The notes below the pieces were generated by a model. It was not told the origin of the DNA, made no database searches, and saw nothing but the letters and a program-made list of their open reading frames with translations. From NCBI RefSeq assembly GCF_023700745.1, contig NZ_JAMPYG010000002.1, forward strand, positions 295,479 through 359,478: a stretch of DNA of 64,000 nt, written 5' to 3'. A program made the translations under genes and the position numbers. Each line of letters starts with the position of its first letter. Within the stretch, counting starts at the first letter, position 1. This document shows, in pieces, positions 29,062 to 37,699 of this stretch. The DNA is from Rhodoferax sp. (GTDB lineage: Bacteria; Pseudomonadota; Gammaproteobacteria; Burkholderiales; Burkholderiaceae_C).

Positions 29062-29835
29062 ATGACGACACCCTTGCCGCCCGACACCCCGCTTGAGAGC
29101 CGCCTCGAAGCGCGTCACCTGCAAAAATTCTATGGCAAGCGCGAGGTTGTCAAGGACGTCTCCCTGACCGTACGCAAGGGTGAAGTGGTCGGTTTGCTGG
29201 GCCCCAATGGCGCCGGCAAAACCACCTCGTTCTACATGATTGTCGGGTTGGTGCGTGCCAGCTCAGGCGACATCACCATTGACGGTCAGTCCGTCGAGCA
29301 CATGCCGATTCACCGGCGGGCGCGGCTGGGCTTGAGCTATTTACCGCAAGAGGCCTCCATCTTCCGCAAGCTCAACGTGGCCGACAATGTGCGTGCGGTG
29401 CTCGAATTGCAGCGGGATGCACAGGGCAAGACCTTGACCGGAGCCGAGATCGAAAAACGCCTGACCGGATTGCTGCAGGACTTGCGGGTCGATCATTTGC
29501 GCGAATCGCCCGCCCTGGCCCTGTCCGGTGGCGAGCGCAGGCGGGTTGAAATTGCCCGTGCCCTGGCCACACAGCCCCGCTTTATCCTGCTCGACGAGCC
29601 TTTTGCCGGCATTGATCCGATTGCCGTGATCGAGATCCAGCGCATCATTTCCTTCCTGAAAAACCGGGGCATTGGCGTGCTCATCACCGACCATAACGTG
29701 CGTGAAACCCTGGGTATTTGCGACCACGCCTACATCATCAGCGATGGCAGCGTGCTGGCCCAGGGCACACCCGCGGAGATCATCAACAACGTCGACGTGC
29801 GCCGGGTGTATCTGGGCGAACACTTCAGAATGTAA
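29062..29835 (+). CDS. lptB: LPS export ABC transporter ATPase LptB
   Basis: The 257-residue cytoplasmic ATPase of the LptB2FGC machine. Walker A is [12 protein letters not shown], the signature is [15 protein letters not shown] and Walker B is [20 protein letters not shown] and [13 protein letters not shown] are typical of LptB. The start at 29062 is chosen over an upstream in-frame ATG within the repeat. Its stop shares one base with the rpoN ATG. Confidence 0.95.
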   Translation: MTTPLPPDTPLESRLEARHLQKFYGKREVVKDVSLTVRKGEVVGLLGPNGAGKTTSFYMIVGLVRASSGDITIDGQSVEHMPIHRRARLGLSYLPQEASIFRKLNVADNVRAVLELQRDAQGKTLTGAEIEKRLTGLLQDLRVDHLRESPALALSGGERRRVEIARALATQPRFILLDEPFAGIDPIAVIEIQRIISFLKNRGIGVLITDHNVRETLGICDHAYIISDGSVLAQGTPAEIINNVDVRRVYLGEHFRM

Positions 29836-31418
29836 TGAAGCAAGGTCTTTCGTTACGCACCTCCCAGCACCTGGCGCTCACGCCGCAGTTGCAACAATCC
29901 ATCCGCCTGCTGCAACTCTCCACGCTGGAGCTCAGCAGCGAAGTGAATCAGATGCTGGACGAAAACCCTTTCCTGGAACGCTCGGAAGAGCAGGCGGAAC
30001 GTGAATCGTTTGGTCTGGATCGAGCCGATACAGCGGTCAACCGCGATGACCGCGAGCAGGAATCTGCCGCTTATACCGGCACCGATGACGGTTACACCGC
30101 CAGGGCCAGTTCGGATGCCGCGTCAGAAGACCCTGTCGCCTCAATGGAAGAACCCCCGAGCTGGGATGGCGACGGCAGCGTCAGCCTGAGCCCGGACGAC
30201 AGCGAATGGGGTGGCGAGGCACGCGCGCACGGTAACAACCTCAGTGGTGACGACGAGACGGATGCCACCGAACTGGCGCGCAGCCAGGAGTCATTGCAAA
30301 GCTTTTTGCAGCGCCAGGCACTCACCCTGCGCCTGAACCCGGAAGACCAGGCCGCACTCCATTTCCTGATTGAGTCGCTCAATGACGACGGTTACCTGGA
30401 AGACGACCTGACGGATCTGGCACGTGGCCTGGCCGGTGCTGACGTCGAGCAGATCGAGGAACTGGTACACCATTTCACCGTGGGCTTAAGCCTGCTGCAA
30501 AGCCTGGAGCCCACTGGCGTTGGCGCCCGAAATCTGGCTGAGTGCCTGCGCCTGCAACTGCAGACACTCGCCGCCGATCCGGGCGTCGATACCGGCACGG
30601 TGCAGGTGGCCTTGCGCATTTGTGCCCAGCCCATGGACTTGCTGGCCCGGCGCGACATCAAGCACCTGGTGCCCTTGTGCAATGCCACCGATGCGCAGGT
30701 GCGCGCCGCCATTGCCCTGATTGGCCGCCTCGAGCCCAACCCCGGCCGCCGCTTTGTCGACGTGGAGCGCAACATCGTGGTGCCGGACGTGCTGGTGACC
30801 GCCGTGGGTCAAGGCCCGATGGTGAAGTTTCAGGTGCGACTCAACCCCGAGGTGATGCCGCGCCTGCGCGTGCACGACATTTACGCCAACGCGCTCAAGG
30901 GCCACAAGGCCGTGGGCAGCGATGCCGCCAACCTGGCCGCGCTGCAACAGCGCCTGCAGGAGGCGCGCTGGTTCATCAAAAATATCCAGCAGCGTTTTGA
31001 CACCATCCTGCGCGTCAGCAGCGCCATCGTGGAGCGCCAGAAAAGTTTCTTTGTGCACGGCGAACTGGCCATGCGGCCGCTGGTACTGCGCGAAATTGCC
31101 GATCAACTGGGCCTGCACGAGTCCACCATCAGCCGCGTCACCACCGCCAAATACATGGCAACGCCGTTCGGCACCTTCGAGCTCAAGTATTTCTTTGGCT
31201 CCGGACTCGGCACCGACTCGGGCGGCAACGCGTCGAGCACCGCGGTGCGCGCCCTGATCAAGCAGTTTGTCGCTGCCGAAAGCCCGAAAAAGCCGCTGAG
31301 CGACAACCAGTTGTCGGACATGCTGAAGGAACAGGGCATTGAATGCGCCCGCCGCACGGTGGCCAAATACCGCGAAGGCCTGCGCATCGCGCCGGCGAGC
31401 TTAAGGAAAGAGTTGTGA
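29835..31418 (+). CDS. rpoN: RNA polymerase sigma-54 factor
   Basis: 527 residues. Region I at the N-terminus (LRTSQHLALTPQLQQSIRLL) contacts bacterial enhancer-binding proteins. An acidic linker (about 50-145) follows, then the core-binding domain and the HTH with LGLHESTISRVTTAKYM. The RpoN box ARRTVAKYRE is at 505-514. The ATG at 29835 overlaps the lptB TAA by one base. The lptB-rpoN order is standard in proteobacteria. No hpf or ptsN gene follows, which differs from E. coli. Confidence 0.96.
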   Translation: MKQGLSLRTSQHLALTPQLQQSIRLLQLSTLELSSEVNQMLDENPFLERSEEQAERESFGLDRADTAVNRDDREQESAAYTGTDDGYTARASSDAASEDPVASMEEPPSWDGDGSVSLSPDDSEWGGEARAHGNNLSGDDETDATELARSQESLQSFLQRQALTLRLNPEDQAALHFLIESLNDDGYLEDDLTDLARGLAGADVEQIEELVHHFTVGLSLLQSLEPTGVGARNLAECLRLQLQTLAADPGVDTGTVQVALRICAQPMDLLARRDIKHLVPLCNATDAQVRAAIALIGRLEPNPGRRFVDVERNIVVPDVLVTAVGQGPMVKFQVRLNPEVMPRLRVHDIYANALKGHKAVGSDAANLAALQQRLQEARWFIKNIQQRFDTILRVSSAIVERQKSFFVHGELAMRPLVLREIADQLGLHESTISRVTTAKYMATPFGTFELKYFFGSGLGTDSGGNASSTAVRALIKQFVAAESPKKPLSDNQLSDMLKEQGIECARRTVAKYREGLRIAPASLRKEL

Positions 31419-31455
31419 AACCCACCAGCTCTGTCCTCAACTGATTAAGAAATTT

Positions 31456-32745
31456 ATGCAACAGCTCCAACTCTTTCTCCCCTGCGCCGCCGGTGTCGAG
31501 GACTACCTGGCCCCCGAAGTGCTGCGCATCACCGGCCTGCCGCCGGGCTGCATCACCAAGCAGCGCGGCGGGGTGGCCGTGCGCACCTCGCTGGCACAAG
31601 CCATGCTGCTGAACCTGCACAGCCGCCTGGCCCAACGCGTGCTGGTGCTGCTGAGCTATACCGAATACCGCAGCGAACAGGACCTGTACCGCGCAGCTTC
31701 CGAAGTGGCCTGGGAACGCTGGTTCACCCCGCGCGAAAGCATCAAGGTCGAAATCACCGCGCAGCACAGCCCGCTGACCTCGCTGAACTTTGCCGCGCTC
31801 AAGGTGAAGGACGCTGTGTGCGACCGCTTTCGCGCCGTGGCCCATGGCGTGCGCCCCGACGTCAACACCCAGTGGCCCGATGTGCGTATCTACGCCCATC
31901 TGACCACTGACAGTTGCTCGCTCTACATCGACACCTCGGGCGAACCGCTGTTCAAGCGCGGCTGGCGCGAAGACAAGGGTGACGCACCCCTGAAAGAAAC
32001 CCTGGCCGCCGCCATGCTGGCTGCCAGCGGCTGGTTTGACGGCGATGCCGATTTGCTGCCACTGTACGACCCCTGCTGCGGCAGCGGCACCATCGTCATT
32101 GAAGCGGCCCAAATGGCCTGCAATGTTGCGGCCGGCAGCCGTCGCCGTTTTGCCTTCGAAAAATACGTGCCGTTCCAAAAGCAGGTGTGGGACACCCTCA
32201 AACGGGAGGCCCTGGAGGCCGAAGTGGTCCGCTCACCCGACCAGAAACCCATCATCTTTGGCAGCGACGTGGCGCACCGCATGGTCGATTTTGCGCAGCG
32301 CAATGCGGCGCGCGCCGGTGTCGCCGACGTGGTCGAGTTTCGCGGCGGCGACGCCCTGCAGCGTCTGCCGCCCATTGACGTGCGTACCACCGGCGGCGGC
32401 GTCATGGTGCTGAATCCGCCCTATGGCGAGCGCATCGACGTGGGCGGTGTTGCCAAAGGCGCGGCGCGCGGTGCCGGTGGCTTTGAAGATGAACCCAATG
32501 TGCCGCGCTTTGGTGCCCGCGAATTGCCGCAGACCGAGGGTGCCGGTGACTTCTTCAACCAGCTGGCCAGCCACTGGAAGAAAAATTATGCCGGCTGGAC
32601 TGCCTGGGTGCTGACGCCCGACCTCAAGCTGCCGGGCAAGATGCGCCTCAAGGAAACCCGCCGCGTGCCCATGTGGAACGGCCCGATCGAATGCCGCCTG
32701 TTCCGCTTTGACATGGTGGCGGGCAAGATGGCTGAAAAAACATGA
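31456..32745 (+). CDS. THUMP-domain class I RNA methyltransferase (RlmL N-domain-like)
   Basis: 429 residues with an N-terminal ferredoxin-like and THUMP RNA-binding region (about 1-165) and a C-terminal Rossmann methyltransferase. The SAM motif region is LYDPCCGSGTIVIEAAQM and the catalytic motif is VLNPPYGERI. It matches the UPF0020 part of E. coli RlmL (23S rRNA m2G2445), without the fused second RlmK domain. A target in 23S rRNA is likely but unproven. Its stop overlaps the PIN gene by four bases. Confidence 0.88.
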   Translation: MQQLQLFLPCAAGVEDYLAPEVLRITGLPPGCITKQRGGVAVRTSLAQAMLLNLHSRLAQRVLVLLSYTEYRSEQDLYRAASEVAWERWFTPRESIKVEITAQHSPLTSLNFAALKVKDAVCDRFRAVAHGVRPDVNTQWPDVRIYAHLTTDSCSLYIDTSGEPLFKRGWREDKGDAPLKETLAAAMLAASGWFDGDADLLPLYDPCCGSGTIVIEAAQMACNVAAGSRRRFAFEKYVPFQKQVWDTLKREALEAEVVRSPDQKPIIFGSDVAHRMVDFAQRNAARAGVADVVEFRGGDALQRLPPIDVRTTGGGVMVLNPPYGERIDVGGVAKGAARGAGGFEDEPNVPRFGARELPQTEGAGDFFNQLASHWKKNYAGWTAWVLTPDLKLPGKMRLKETRRVPMWNGPIECRLFRFDMVAGKMAEKT

Positions 32746-33146
32746 CGCCGGTGGTGCTCGACACCAATATCGTGCTCGACGCCTTTGTCTTTGACGACCC
32801 GGCGGCGCGTTCGCTCAAATCGGCACTGGCCGCGCATCAGCTGGAATGGATCGCCACCAAAGCCATGCGCGACGAGTTGGCGCGGGTGCTGTGCTATCCC
32901 AAAATTGTGCCGCGCATGGCCTTTTACCAAGTCAGTGCCGCCCATGTGCTGGCCCAGTTCGACGGCCAGGCCACGCTGGTCGACACGGCCCCCAAAGCCC
33001 ATGTCACCTGCCGCGACCCAGACGATCAGAAATTCATTGATCTGGCCGTACTGCACCAATCCCTGCTGCTGAGCAAGGACCAGGCGGTGTTGTGCATGCG
33101 CAAAAGGTTGTTGACTTTTTTTGTAACAACACAATCAACTTTGTAA
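32742..33146 (+). CDS. PIN-domain ribonuclease, putative toxin of the COG1569 family
   Basis: 134 residues. The PIN acidic residues are visible: VVLDTNIVLDAF near the start, Glu in MRDELARVL, and RDPDDQKFIDLA toward the C-terminus. Such proteins are annotated as toxin components of toxin-antitoxin modules. The gene overlaps the RlmL-like stop by four bases, and no antitoxin gene lies on either side. It may therefore be a housekeeping RNase. The last about 17 residues are basic. Confidence 0.82.
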   Translation: MTPVVLDTNIVLDAFVFDDPAARSLKSALAAHQLEWIATKAMRDELARVLCYPKIVPRMAFYQVSAAHVLAQFDGQATLVDTAPKAHVTCRDPDDQKFIDLAVLHQSLLLSKDQAVLCMRKRLLTFFVTTQSTL

Positions 33147-33208
33147 CCAGAAGTATCGAATTGTGGGTATGAATATTTCTGCTGCCTAAGTAAACTTTGA
33201 CGCGTCGA

Positions 33209-33227
33209 ATGGGCCATTCTGGCCCAT
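33209..33227. promoter_or_regulatory. Perfect palindrome upstream of the FeeM-like gene
   Basis: ATGGGCCA-TTC-TGGCCCAT is a perfect 8-bp inverted repeat 38 bases upstream of the FeeM-like ATG. There is no T run. It could be an operator or a leader hairpin. A good GAGG ribosome site lies between it and the ATG. Confidence 0.4.
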
Positions 33228-33264
33228 AAGGCTTGTTCAACTCAACTTTTGCGAGGAAATCATC

Positions 33265-34047
33265 ATGATTCACCATGCTACTCCCGATATCTCCACGGTT
33301 TACAACTTCAACACCCGGCCCTCACCTTACGGAGCAGCAACGACAGCAAGCTGGCCCGAAGAACTGCTACCGTTCACGGTCAGGCTGGTTCGCAACGAAG
33401 AGGACTTGAACAAGGCCGTCCAGATTCGCCACGCGGCCTATGCACGCCATCTGCCCACCTTCGCTGAAACACTCAGGACAGCCGAAACCGATGATGCAGA
33501 AAACGGCGTGGTCGTGCTGCTCGCGGAGTCAAAACTTGATGGTTCACCGCTGGGTACCATGCGCATCCAGACCAACCAGTACAAACCTCTTTGTCTGGAG
33601 CAGTCGATCGAGCTGCCTGTATGGCTCAGGTCACGATCACTGGCAGAGGCCACGCGCCTGGGCGTTACCAACGAAAAGGGAGGACGCCTCGTCACCACCG
33701 TGCTGTTCAAGGCCTTTTACCAATATTGCCTGAAAACTGGCGTCGAATGGATGATTGTCACCGCGCGCGCGCCCGTTGACCGGACGTACGACCGCCTGCT
33801 ATTCACCGATGTCTTTCCCGACGCAGGCTACATCCCGATTCACCACGTTGGCAACCTGCCGCACCGTGTGATGTCGTTCAACGTCGAGACAGCCGAAGAT
33901 CGCTGGACACAGGTCAAGCACCCCTTGCTCGGCTTCATGTGCAACATCTCCCACCCGGACATCGACCTGGGCAGCCAACAGTTACATCACCTGCCGTCCA
34001 ACTCGCTGTCCGCATTTCCAACGCATGACATAAGACTGCCCATGTAA
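33265..34047 (+). CDS. FeeM-like N-acyl amino acid synthase (GNAT fold)
   Basis: A soluble protein of 260 residues. The region around 40-210 resembles the FeeM / autoinducer-synthase-like GNAT group. VRNEEDLNKAVQIRHAAYARH carries the N-terminal recognition helix. LGTMRIQTN and EATRLGV are followed by VEWMIVTARAPVDRTYDRLLF. FeeM enzymes join acyl-ACP fatty chains to amino acids, giving long-chain N-acyl amino acids. The exosortase-associated acyltransferases are a related alternative. It stands alone after a 118-base gap and directly precedes the sensory GGDEF/EAL gene. Chemistry is inferred from the family only. Confidence 0.72.
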   Translation: MIHHATPDISTVYNFNTRPSPYGAATTASWPEELLPFTVRLVRNEEDLNKAVQIRHAAYARHLPTFAETLRTAETDDAENGVVVLLAESKLDGSPLGTMRIQTNQYKPLCLEQSIELPVWLRSRSLAEATRLGVTNEKGGRLVTTVLFKAFYQYCLKTGVEWMIVTARAPVDRTYDRLLFTDVFPDAGYIPIHHVGNLPHRVMSFNVETAEDRWTQVKHPLLGFMCNISHPDIDLGSQQLHHLPSNSLSAFPTHDIRLPM

Positions 34048-34096
34048 GCAGACCGGGCCGGGGGCCGTTCACTGCTCCTGCCCACCCAATTCTGAC

Positions 34097-34140
34097 CCTT
34101 GGCAAATTGAGATCGTGCGGTCGGCCTTATCATGCCAAGG
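34097..34140 (+). promoter_or_regulatory. Inverted repeat in the leader of the GGDEF/EAL gene
   Basis: CCTTGGCA (34097-34104) and TGCCAAGG (34133-34140) are perfect 8-base inverted arms with a 28-base spacer. They end 20 bases before the ATG. It could be a regulator site or an RNA hairpin that limits translation. Confidence 0.35.
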
Positions 34141-34160
34141 TTGGAATTGAAATACAAAAA

Positions 34161-37151
34161 ATGAACGAAATGACGGCCAAATCCAGGTACCCCCACAAGC
34201 GGATGGATCAACTCAACCAGGGTCTGGATCTGTTGCTGCATGCTTTTTCAACTTATGCCCTGCCCCTTGTGATCGGATTGCTGTCTTTGCTGGCCCTCTT
34301 TAGCTGGAAATCACAATATACCGTTGCCGCCCCACAACAACTGCCAATCCAGGTTATTCAAGGGTCTGCCGAAATTACTGAACCTGCACAAGCGATAGCG
34401 CAGTTGCAGGACCGCCCTTCAAGCCAGTTCCATGACACCCGACTTGCAGAGTCGCCCGTCTGGTTTTCTTTCGTGATCCCCAACAATGCTGCAGCCACAC
34501 CGCTGATGGTCGAATTTCCATCCCGACATGCGATGGACGTGACGTGCTGGGATGCCGGGACGCTGAGTCCGCTTGGTAGCGGCAACCGACATAGCACGAC
34601 AGGCAGCATCTCCAAAGTGAAGGCGGGTTTTGCACTTGAACTCGATCCGGTACTGGCAAACCGGTCACTGGTATGTCGCAGCAGCGCCATTGGTCCGGCG
34701 CGCCTGTCGGCACTGACATGGCAGGCCTCCGATCTAAAAATTTCTGCCTTGGAGTTCCACCGCAAGTCGGGCCTTTTGGATGGGGGTATTCTGATTTTGG
34801 CGGGCTTTATCCTGGTCACGGCCGTGATCAACCGAAATGGCCTGTACGTCTTGTTCGCAGCTTGGCTGGTGGTGAATTTGAGGATGGCATCCCTTTCCGC
34901 CGGCTGGGACACGCAATGGTTGGGCAACACGGTACCGACAGAGTGGCTGGTACAGGCGAGGTCCGTCACCTTGACCCTGTATTACATACTGACCTTGACA
35001 CTTTTTACCTCGCTTTTCAGGGAAGATTTATCACTTGTCGGCTACAAATATATCGTGAGAGTGGCGCAATGGACCTGCATCCCCCTGCTTCTGTTATCCA
35101 TTGCGCTACCTTATGCTTTGTTTTTGCCACTGATCTGGTATATCTCTGGCGTCGGCATTGCCATGCTGATTTTTCTGCTGGCGCGCATTCTTAGAAAAAC
35201 AAATTCCCGCGTTGCCATTTGGTATGGCACAGCCATCAGCATCACGCTGGTTGCCAGCCTCTACGAAGTGCTAGCTGCAGCGTTAGGGATCAAGGGACTG
35301 ATTGGATCGGTCAACAGCGTTACCGCAGCGCTGTCATCAAGCCTGCTGACAGCGCTGGCCATTGCGGAACATATGCGACAAGAGCATGAACAACATCTGC
35401 AAGTGCAGGCCGAACTGGCGCACACTTTTGAGGCCATGCCCATCGGCCTGTTCACCCTGGATCTGCACGGCCGGTTCTTGAGCGCCAACCCCGCCCTGCT
35501 CGACATGCTGGGGCCCAACGTGTTGAAAAATGAAGGGAACGGCTGGCAACAGTATTTCGCCGACGGTGCCTGGACCATGCTGCATCAAATGGTTTTCAAT
35601 AAAACCCAGAACGAAATGGAAATCAATGGTCGAGTGCTCCCCGGCTCGGTCGACTGCAAACGTTTTCTGGTCAAGGCCGCCCTGGCACGCGACAGGATTG
35701 AAGGCTCGTTGCAGGACGTCACGGAAAAAGCCAAGGCCACCGCCGATCTGTATTTTCTGGCCAACCATGACTCACTGACCAAGGTGCTGAACCGGCGTGG
35801 GATCGAGAAAGCGCTCAACAACGCCATCACGAAGTTGCCGGAAAACAAGGCCCTGGCGGTCGCCTATCTCGACCTGGACCGGTTCAAGCTCATCAATGAC
35901 CTGTTTGGCCATGGTGCCGGCAATGAAGTGCTGCAACAAATGTGTGGCCGTGTGTCAGAGATGCTGTCGCACGATTTTCAATTTGGCCGCGTAGGTGGCG
36001 ATGAATTCGTCATCGTGTTCCCGGCAACCCCCATCACCATGGCCACGGTAATGTGCCGGGGACTGATTGACAGCATTGGCAACCAGCCCTTCCGTGTTGG
36101 CAACAATGCCTTCAGTGTGCGCTGCTCCATCGGGCTGATTGAAGTCAGCCCCGGCATGCAGTTCAATGACGTCATGTCAACAGTCGACCGTGCCTGCCGC
36201 GAGGCCAAGACCAGCAATACCGGTGGCCTGGTCGTGTACGAAAGGCATGCCGCGGCATTTGCACTACACGAGGCCGAACTGAAGTTGATTGCCCTGCTCG
36301 CCACCCCTTCTGCCACCGATTGGCTTTACCTCGAAATGCAACCCATCATGTCACTGATGGCACCGCATGAATCGCTCAATTTTGAAGTTCTGCTGCGCAT
36401 GCGTGACCCACAAGGCAACCAGGTGAACACGGAGCATCTGATCAAGGCAGGTGAAGCGAGTGGCCGTATGGGCATGATCGACCGCTGGGTCCTGACATCC
36501 ACATTGGCCTGGCTCAACAGCCATTTTGAACAGCTGAAACACACCCGGTTTGTGTGCATGAATTTGAGCGGTGCGTCACTCAACGATGAAGAGTTTCTTG
36601 GTGAGATCTACGCCATGCTGGAGCAAAACAGGCACCTGGTGCGTTATTTGTGTCTTGAAATCACCGAGAGTGTGGCCTTGCACGACCTCGACAATACCCG
36701 CCGCTTTGTCAACAAGGTGCGGGGTTATGGTGCCAAGGTGGCGCTGGACGACTTCGGCGCGGGTTACACCTCGTTTTCCTATTTGAAGGAGTTCAAGGCA
36801 GATCTGCTAAAGATCGATGGCAGCTTCATCGTTGACATGAACCAGCATCCGGCCAACATCGCCATCGTCGAAGCCATTGTCAGCCTGGCCAATAACCTGG
36901 GCATGAAAGTGATTGCAGAATGGGCCGAGGACCATGCCACCGTGCAAACGCTGACCGAGATCGGAGTCGATTACGTGCAAGGGTTTGCCATCGCACGATC
37001 ACAGCACCCGGACAAACTGCTCACAGCCAGGTCGTCAGCCAGCTTTATTCAGGACGAGGCGCTGGCCGACTATGTTGCCCTGATCGGTAAGGCCAACCAG
37101 TCGCAACCCAAGTTGGATCTGTTTTCCGACCTGACCCGTAACGTCCATTGA
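34161..37151 (+). CDS. 7TM-DISM-like sensor with PAS, GGDEF and EAL domains
   Basis: 996 residues from the ATG at 34161. A first span (about 32-50) leads to a periplasmic beta-rich domain (about 55-205) like 7TMR-DISMED2 (VWFSFVIPNN). A seven-span module (about 210-400) and a PAS-like domain (about 415-535) follow. The GGDEF domain has intact Gly-Gly-Asp-Glu-Phe at 612-616. The EAL domain has Glu-Val-Leu at 742-744, DDFGAGYTSF and KIDGSF intact. The usual AEGVE reads AEWAED around Glu920. Both cyclase and phosphodiesterase functions are possible. The periplasmic ligand is unknown; the FeeM-like gene next door suggests a lipidic signal. Confidence 0.88.
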   Translation: MNEMTAKSRYPHKRMDQLNQGLDLLLHAFSTYALPLVIGLLSLLALFSWKSQYTVAAPQQLPIQVIQGSAEITEPAQAIAQLQDRPSSQFHDTRLAESPVWFSFVIPNNAAATPLMVEFPSRHAMDVTCWDAGTLSPLGSGNRHSTTGSISKVKAGFALELDPVLANRSLVCRSSAIGPARLSALTWQASDLKISALEFHRKSGLLDGGILILAGFILVTAVINRNGLYVLFAAWLVVNLRMASLSAGWDTQWLGNTVPTEWLVQARSVTLTLYYILTLTLFTSLFREDLSLVGYKYIVRVAQWTCIPLLLLSIALPYALFLPLIWYISGVGIAMLIFLLARILRKTNSRVAIWYGTAISITLVASLYEVLAAALGIKGLIGSVNSVTAALSSSLLTALAIAEHMRQEHEQHLQVQAELAHTFEAMPIGLFTLDLHGRFLSANPALLDMLGPNVLKNEGNGWQQYFADGAWTMLHQMVFNKTQNEMEINGRVLPGSVDCKRFLVKAALARDRIEGSLQDVTEKAKATADLYFLANHDSLTKVLNRRGIEKALNNAITKLPENKALAVAYLDLDRFKLINDLFGHGAGNEVLQQMCGRVSEMLSHDFQFGRVGGDEFVIVFPATPITMATVMCRGLIDSIGNQPFRVGNNAFSVRCSIGLIEVSPGMQFNDVMSTVDRACREAKTSNTGGLVVYERHAAAFALHEAELKLIALLATPSATDWLYLEMQPIMSLMAPHESLNFEVLLRMRDPQGNQVNTEHLIKAGEASGRMGMIDRWVLTSTLAWLNSHFEQLKHTRFVCMNLSGASLNDEEFLGEIYAMLEQNRHLVRYLCLEITESVALHDLDNTRRFVNKVRGYGAKVALDDFGAGYTSFSYLKEFKADLLKIDGSFIVDMNQHPANIAIVEAIVSLANNLGMKVIAEWAEDHATVQTLTEIGVDYVQGFAIARSQHPDKLLTARSSASFIQDEALADYVALIGKANQSQPKLDLFSDLTRNVH

Positions 37152-37173
37152 CATCCGCAGGCAAAGGCGTGTC

Positions 37174-37602
37174 TCAATGACGCCCGCCCGCCAGGCGCGC
37201 ATGTTCGATTTTGATGCACAGGTTCATCACCGAGTCCAGCCCGGCGGCGCGCGCCAGTTGATCCGCTTCCCGGTTTTCCACACCGAGTTGCTGCCACAGA
37301 CACTTCGCGCCGATCTGCACCGCGTGCCGGGCGACGGGCAGCACGTCTTCGGTGCGACGAAACACGTTCACGATATCTACCGGAAACGGAATATCGGTCA
37401 AGCTGGCATAGCAGGACTCACCCAGGATTTTTTCGTTCTTTTCAGCATAGCGCGGATTGACCGGCACGATCCGGTAACCCTGGGCCTGCATGGTCTGCGA
37501 CACCTCGAAACTGGGTCGGCGCCAGTCGGCCGACAAGCCCACCACGGCGATGGTGCAGGGTTGGCGCAACAGGCGGTGCAAGGTGGTGGTGTCCATGTTC
37601 AT
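37174..37602 (-). CDS. CoA-binding domain protein (YccU-like)
   Basis: A protein of 142 residues with a single Rossmann CoA-binding domain. The family opening IAVVGLSADWRRPSFEVSQTM and PVNPRYAEKNEKILGE are clear, followed by VDIVNVFRRTEDV and GAKCLWQQLGV. It corresponds to E. coli YccU, a small CoA-binding protein of uncertain role. It is divergent from glmU with 97 bases between the starts. Confidence 0.9.
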   Translation of the reverse strand: MNMDTTTLHRLLRQPCTIAVVGLSADWRRPSFEVSQTMQAQGYRIVPVNPRYAEKNEKILGESCYASLTDIPFPVDIVNVFRRTEDVLPVARHAVQIGAKCLWQQLGVENREADQLARAAGLDSVMNLCIKIEHARLAGGRH

Positions 37603-37699
37603 TTCGTGGTTTCCTATACCTCTATTTTGACAGCCTGCAGGGCCCGCATTGCCATAGCGATAATCCAGTCAAGTTAACTCATTGCACAGCGGAGCACAC

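Noticed and set aside
32742..33146. Complete toxin-antitoxin module
   Set aside because: Only the PIN protein is present. The gene upstream is an RNA methyltransferase and the 118 bases downstream hold no antitoxin-like frame.
37603..37699. glmU promoter with TTGACA at 37627
   Set aside because: A consensus -35 is present, but no -10 lies at 16-18 bases; GATAAT at 37659 is 26 bases away. Not strong enough to list.
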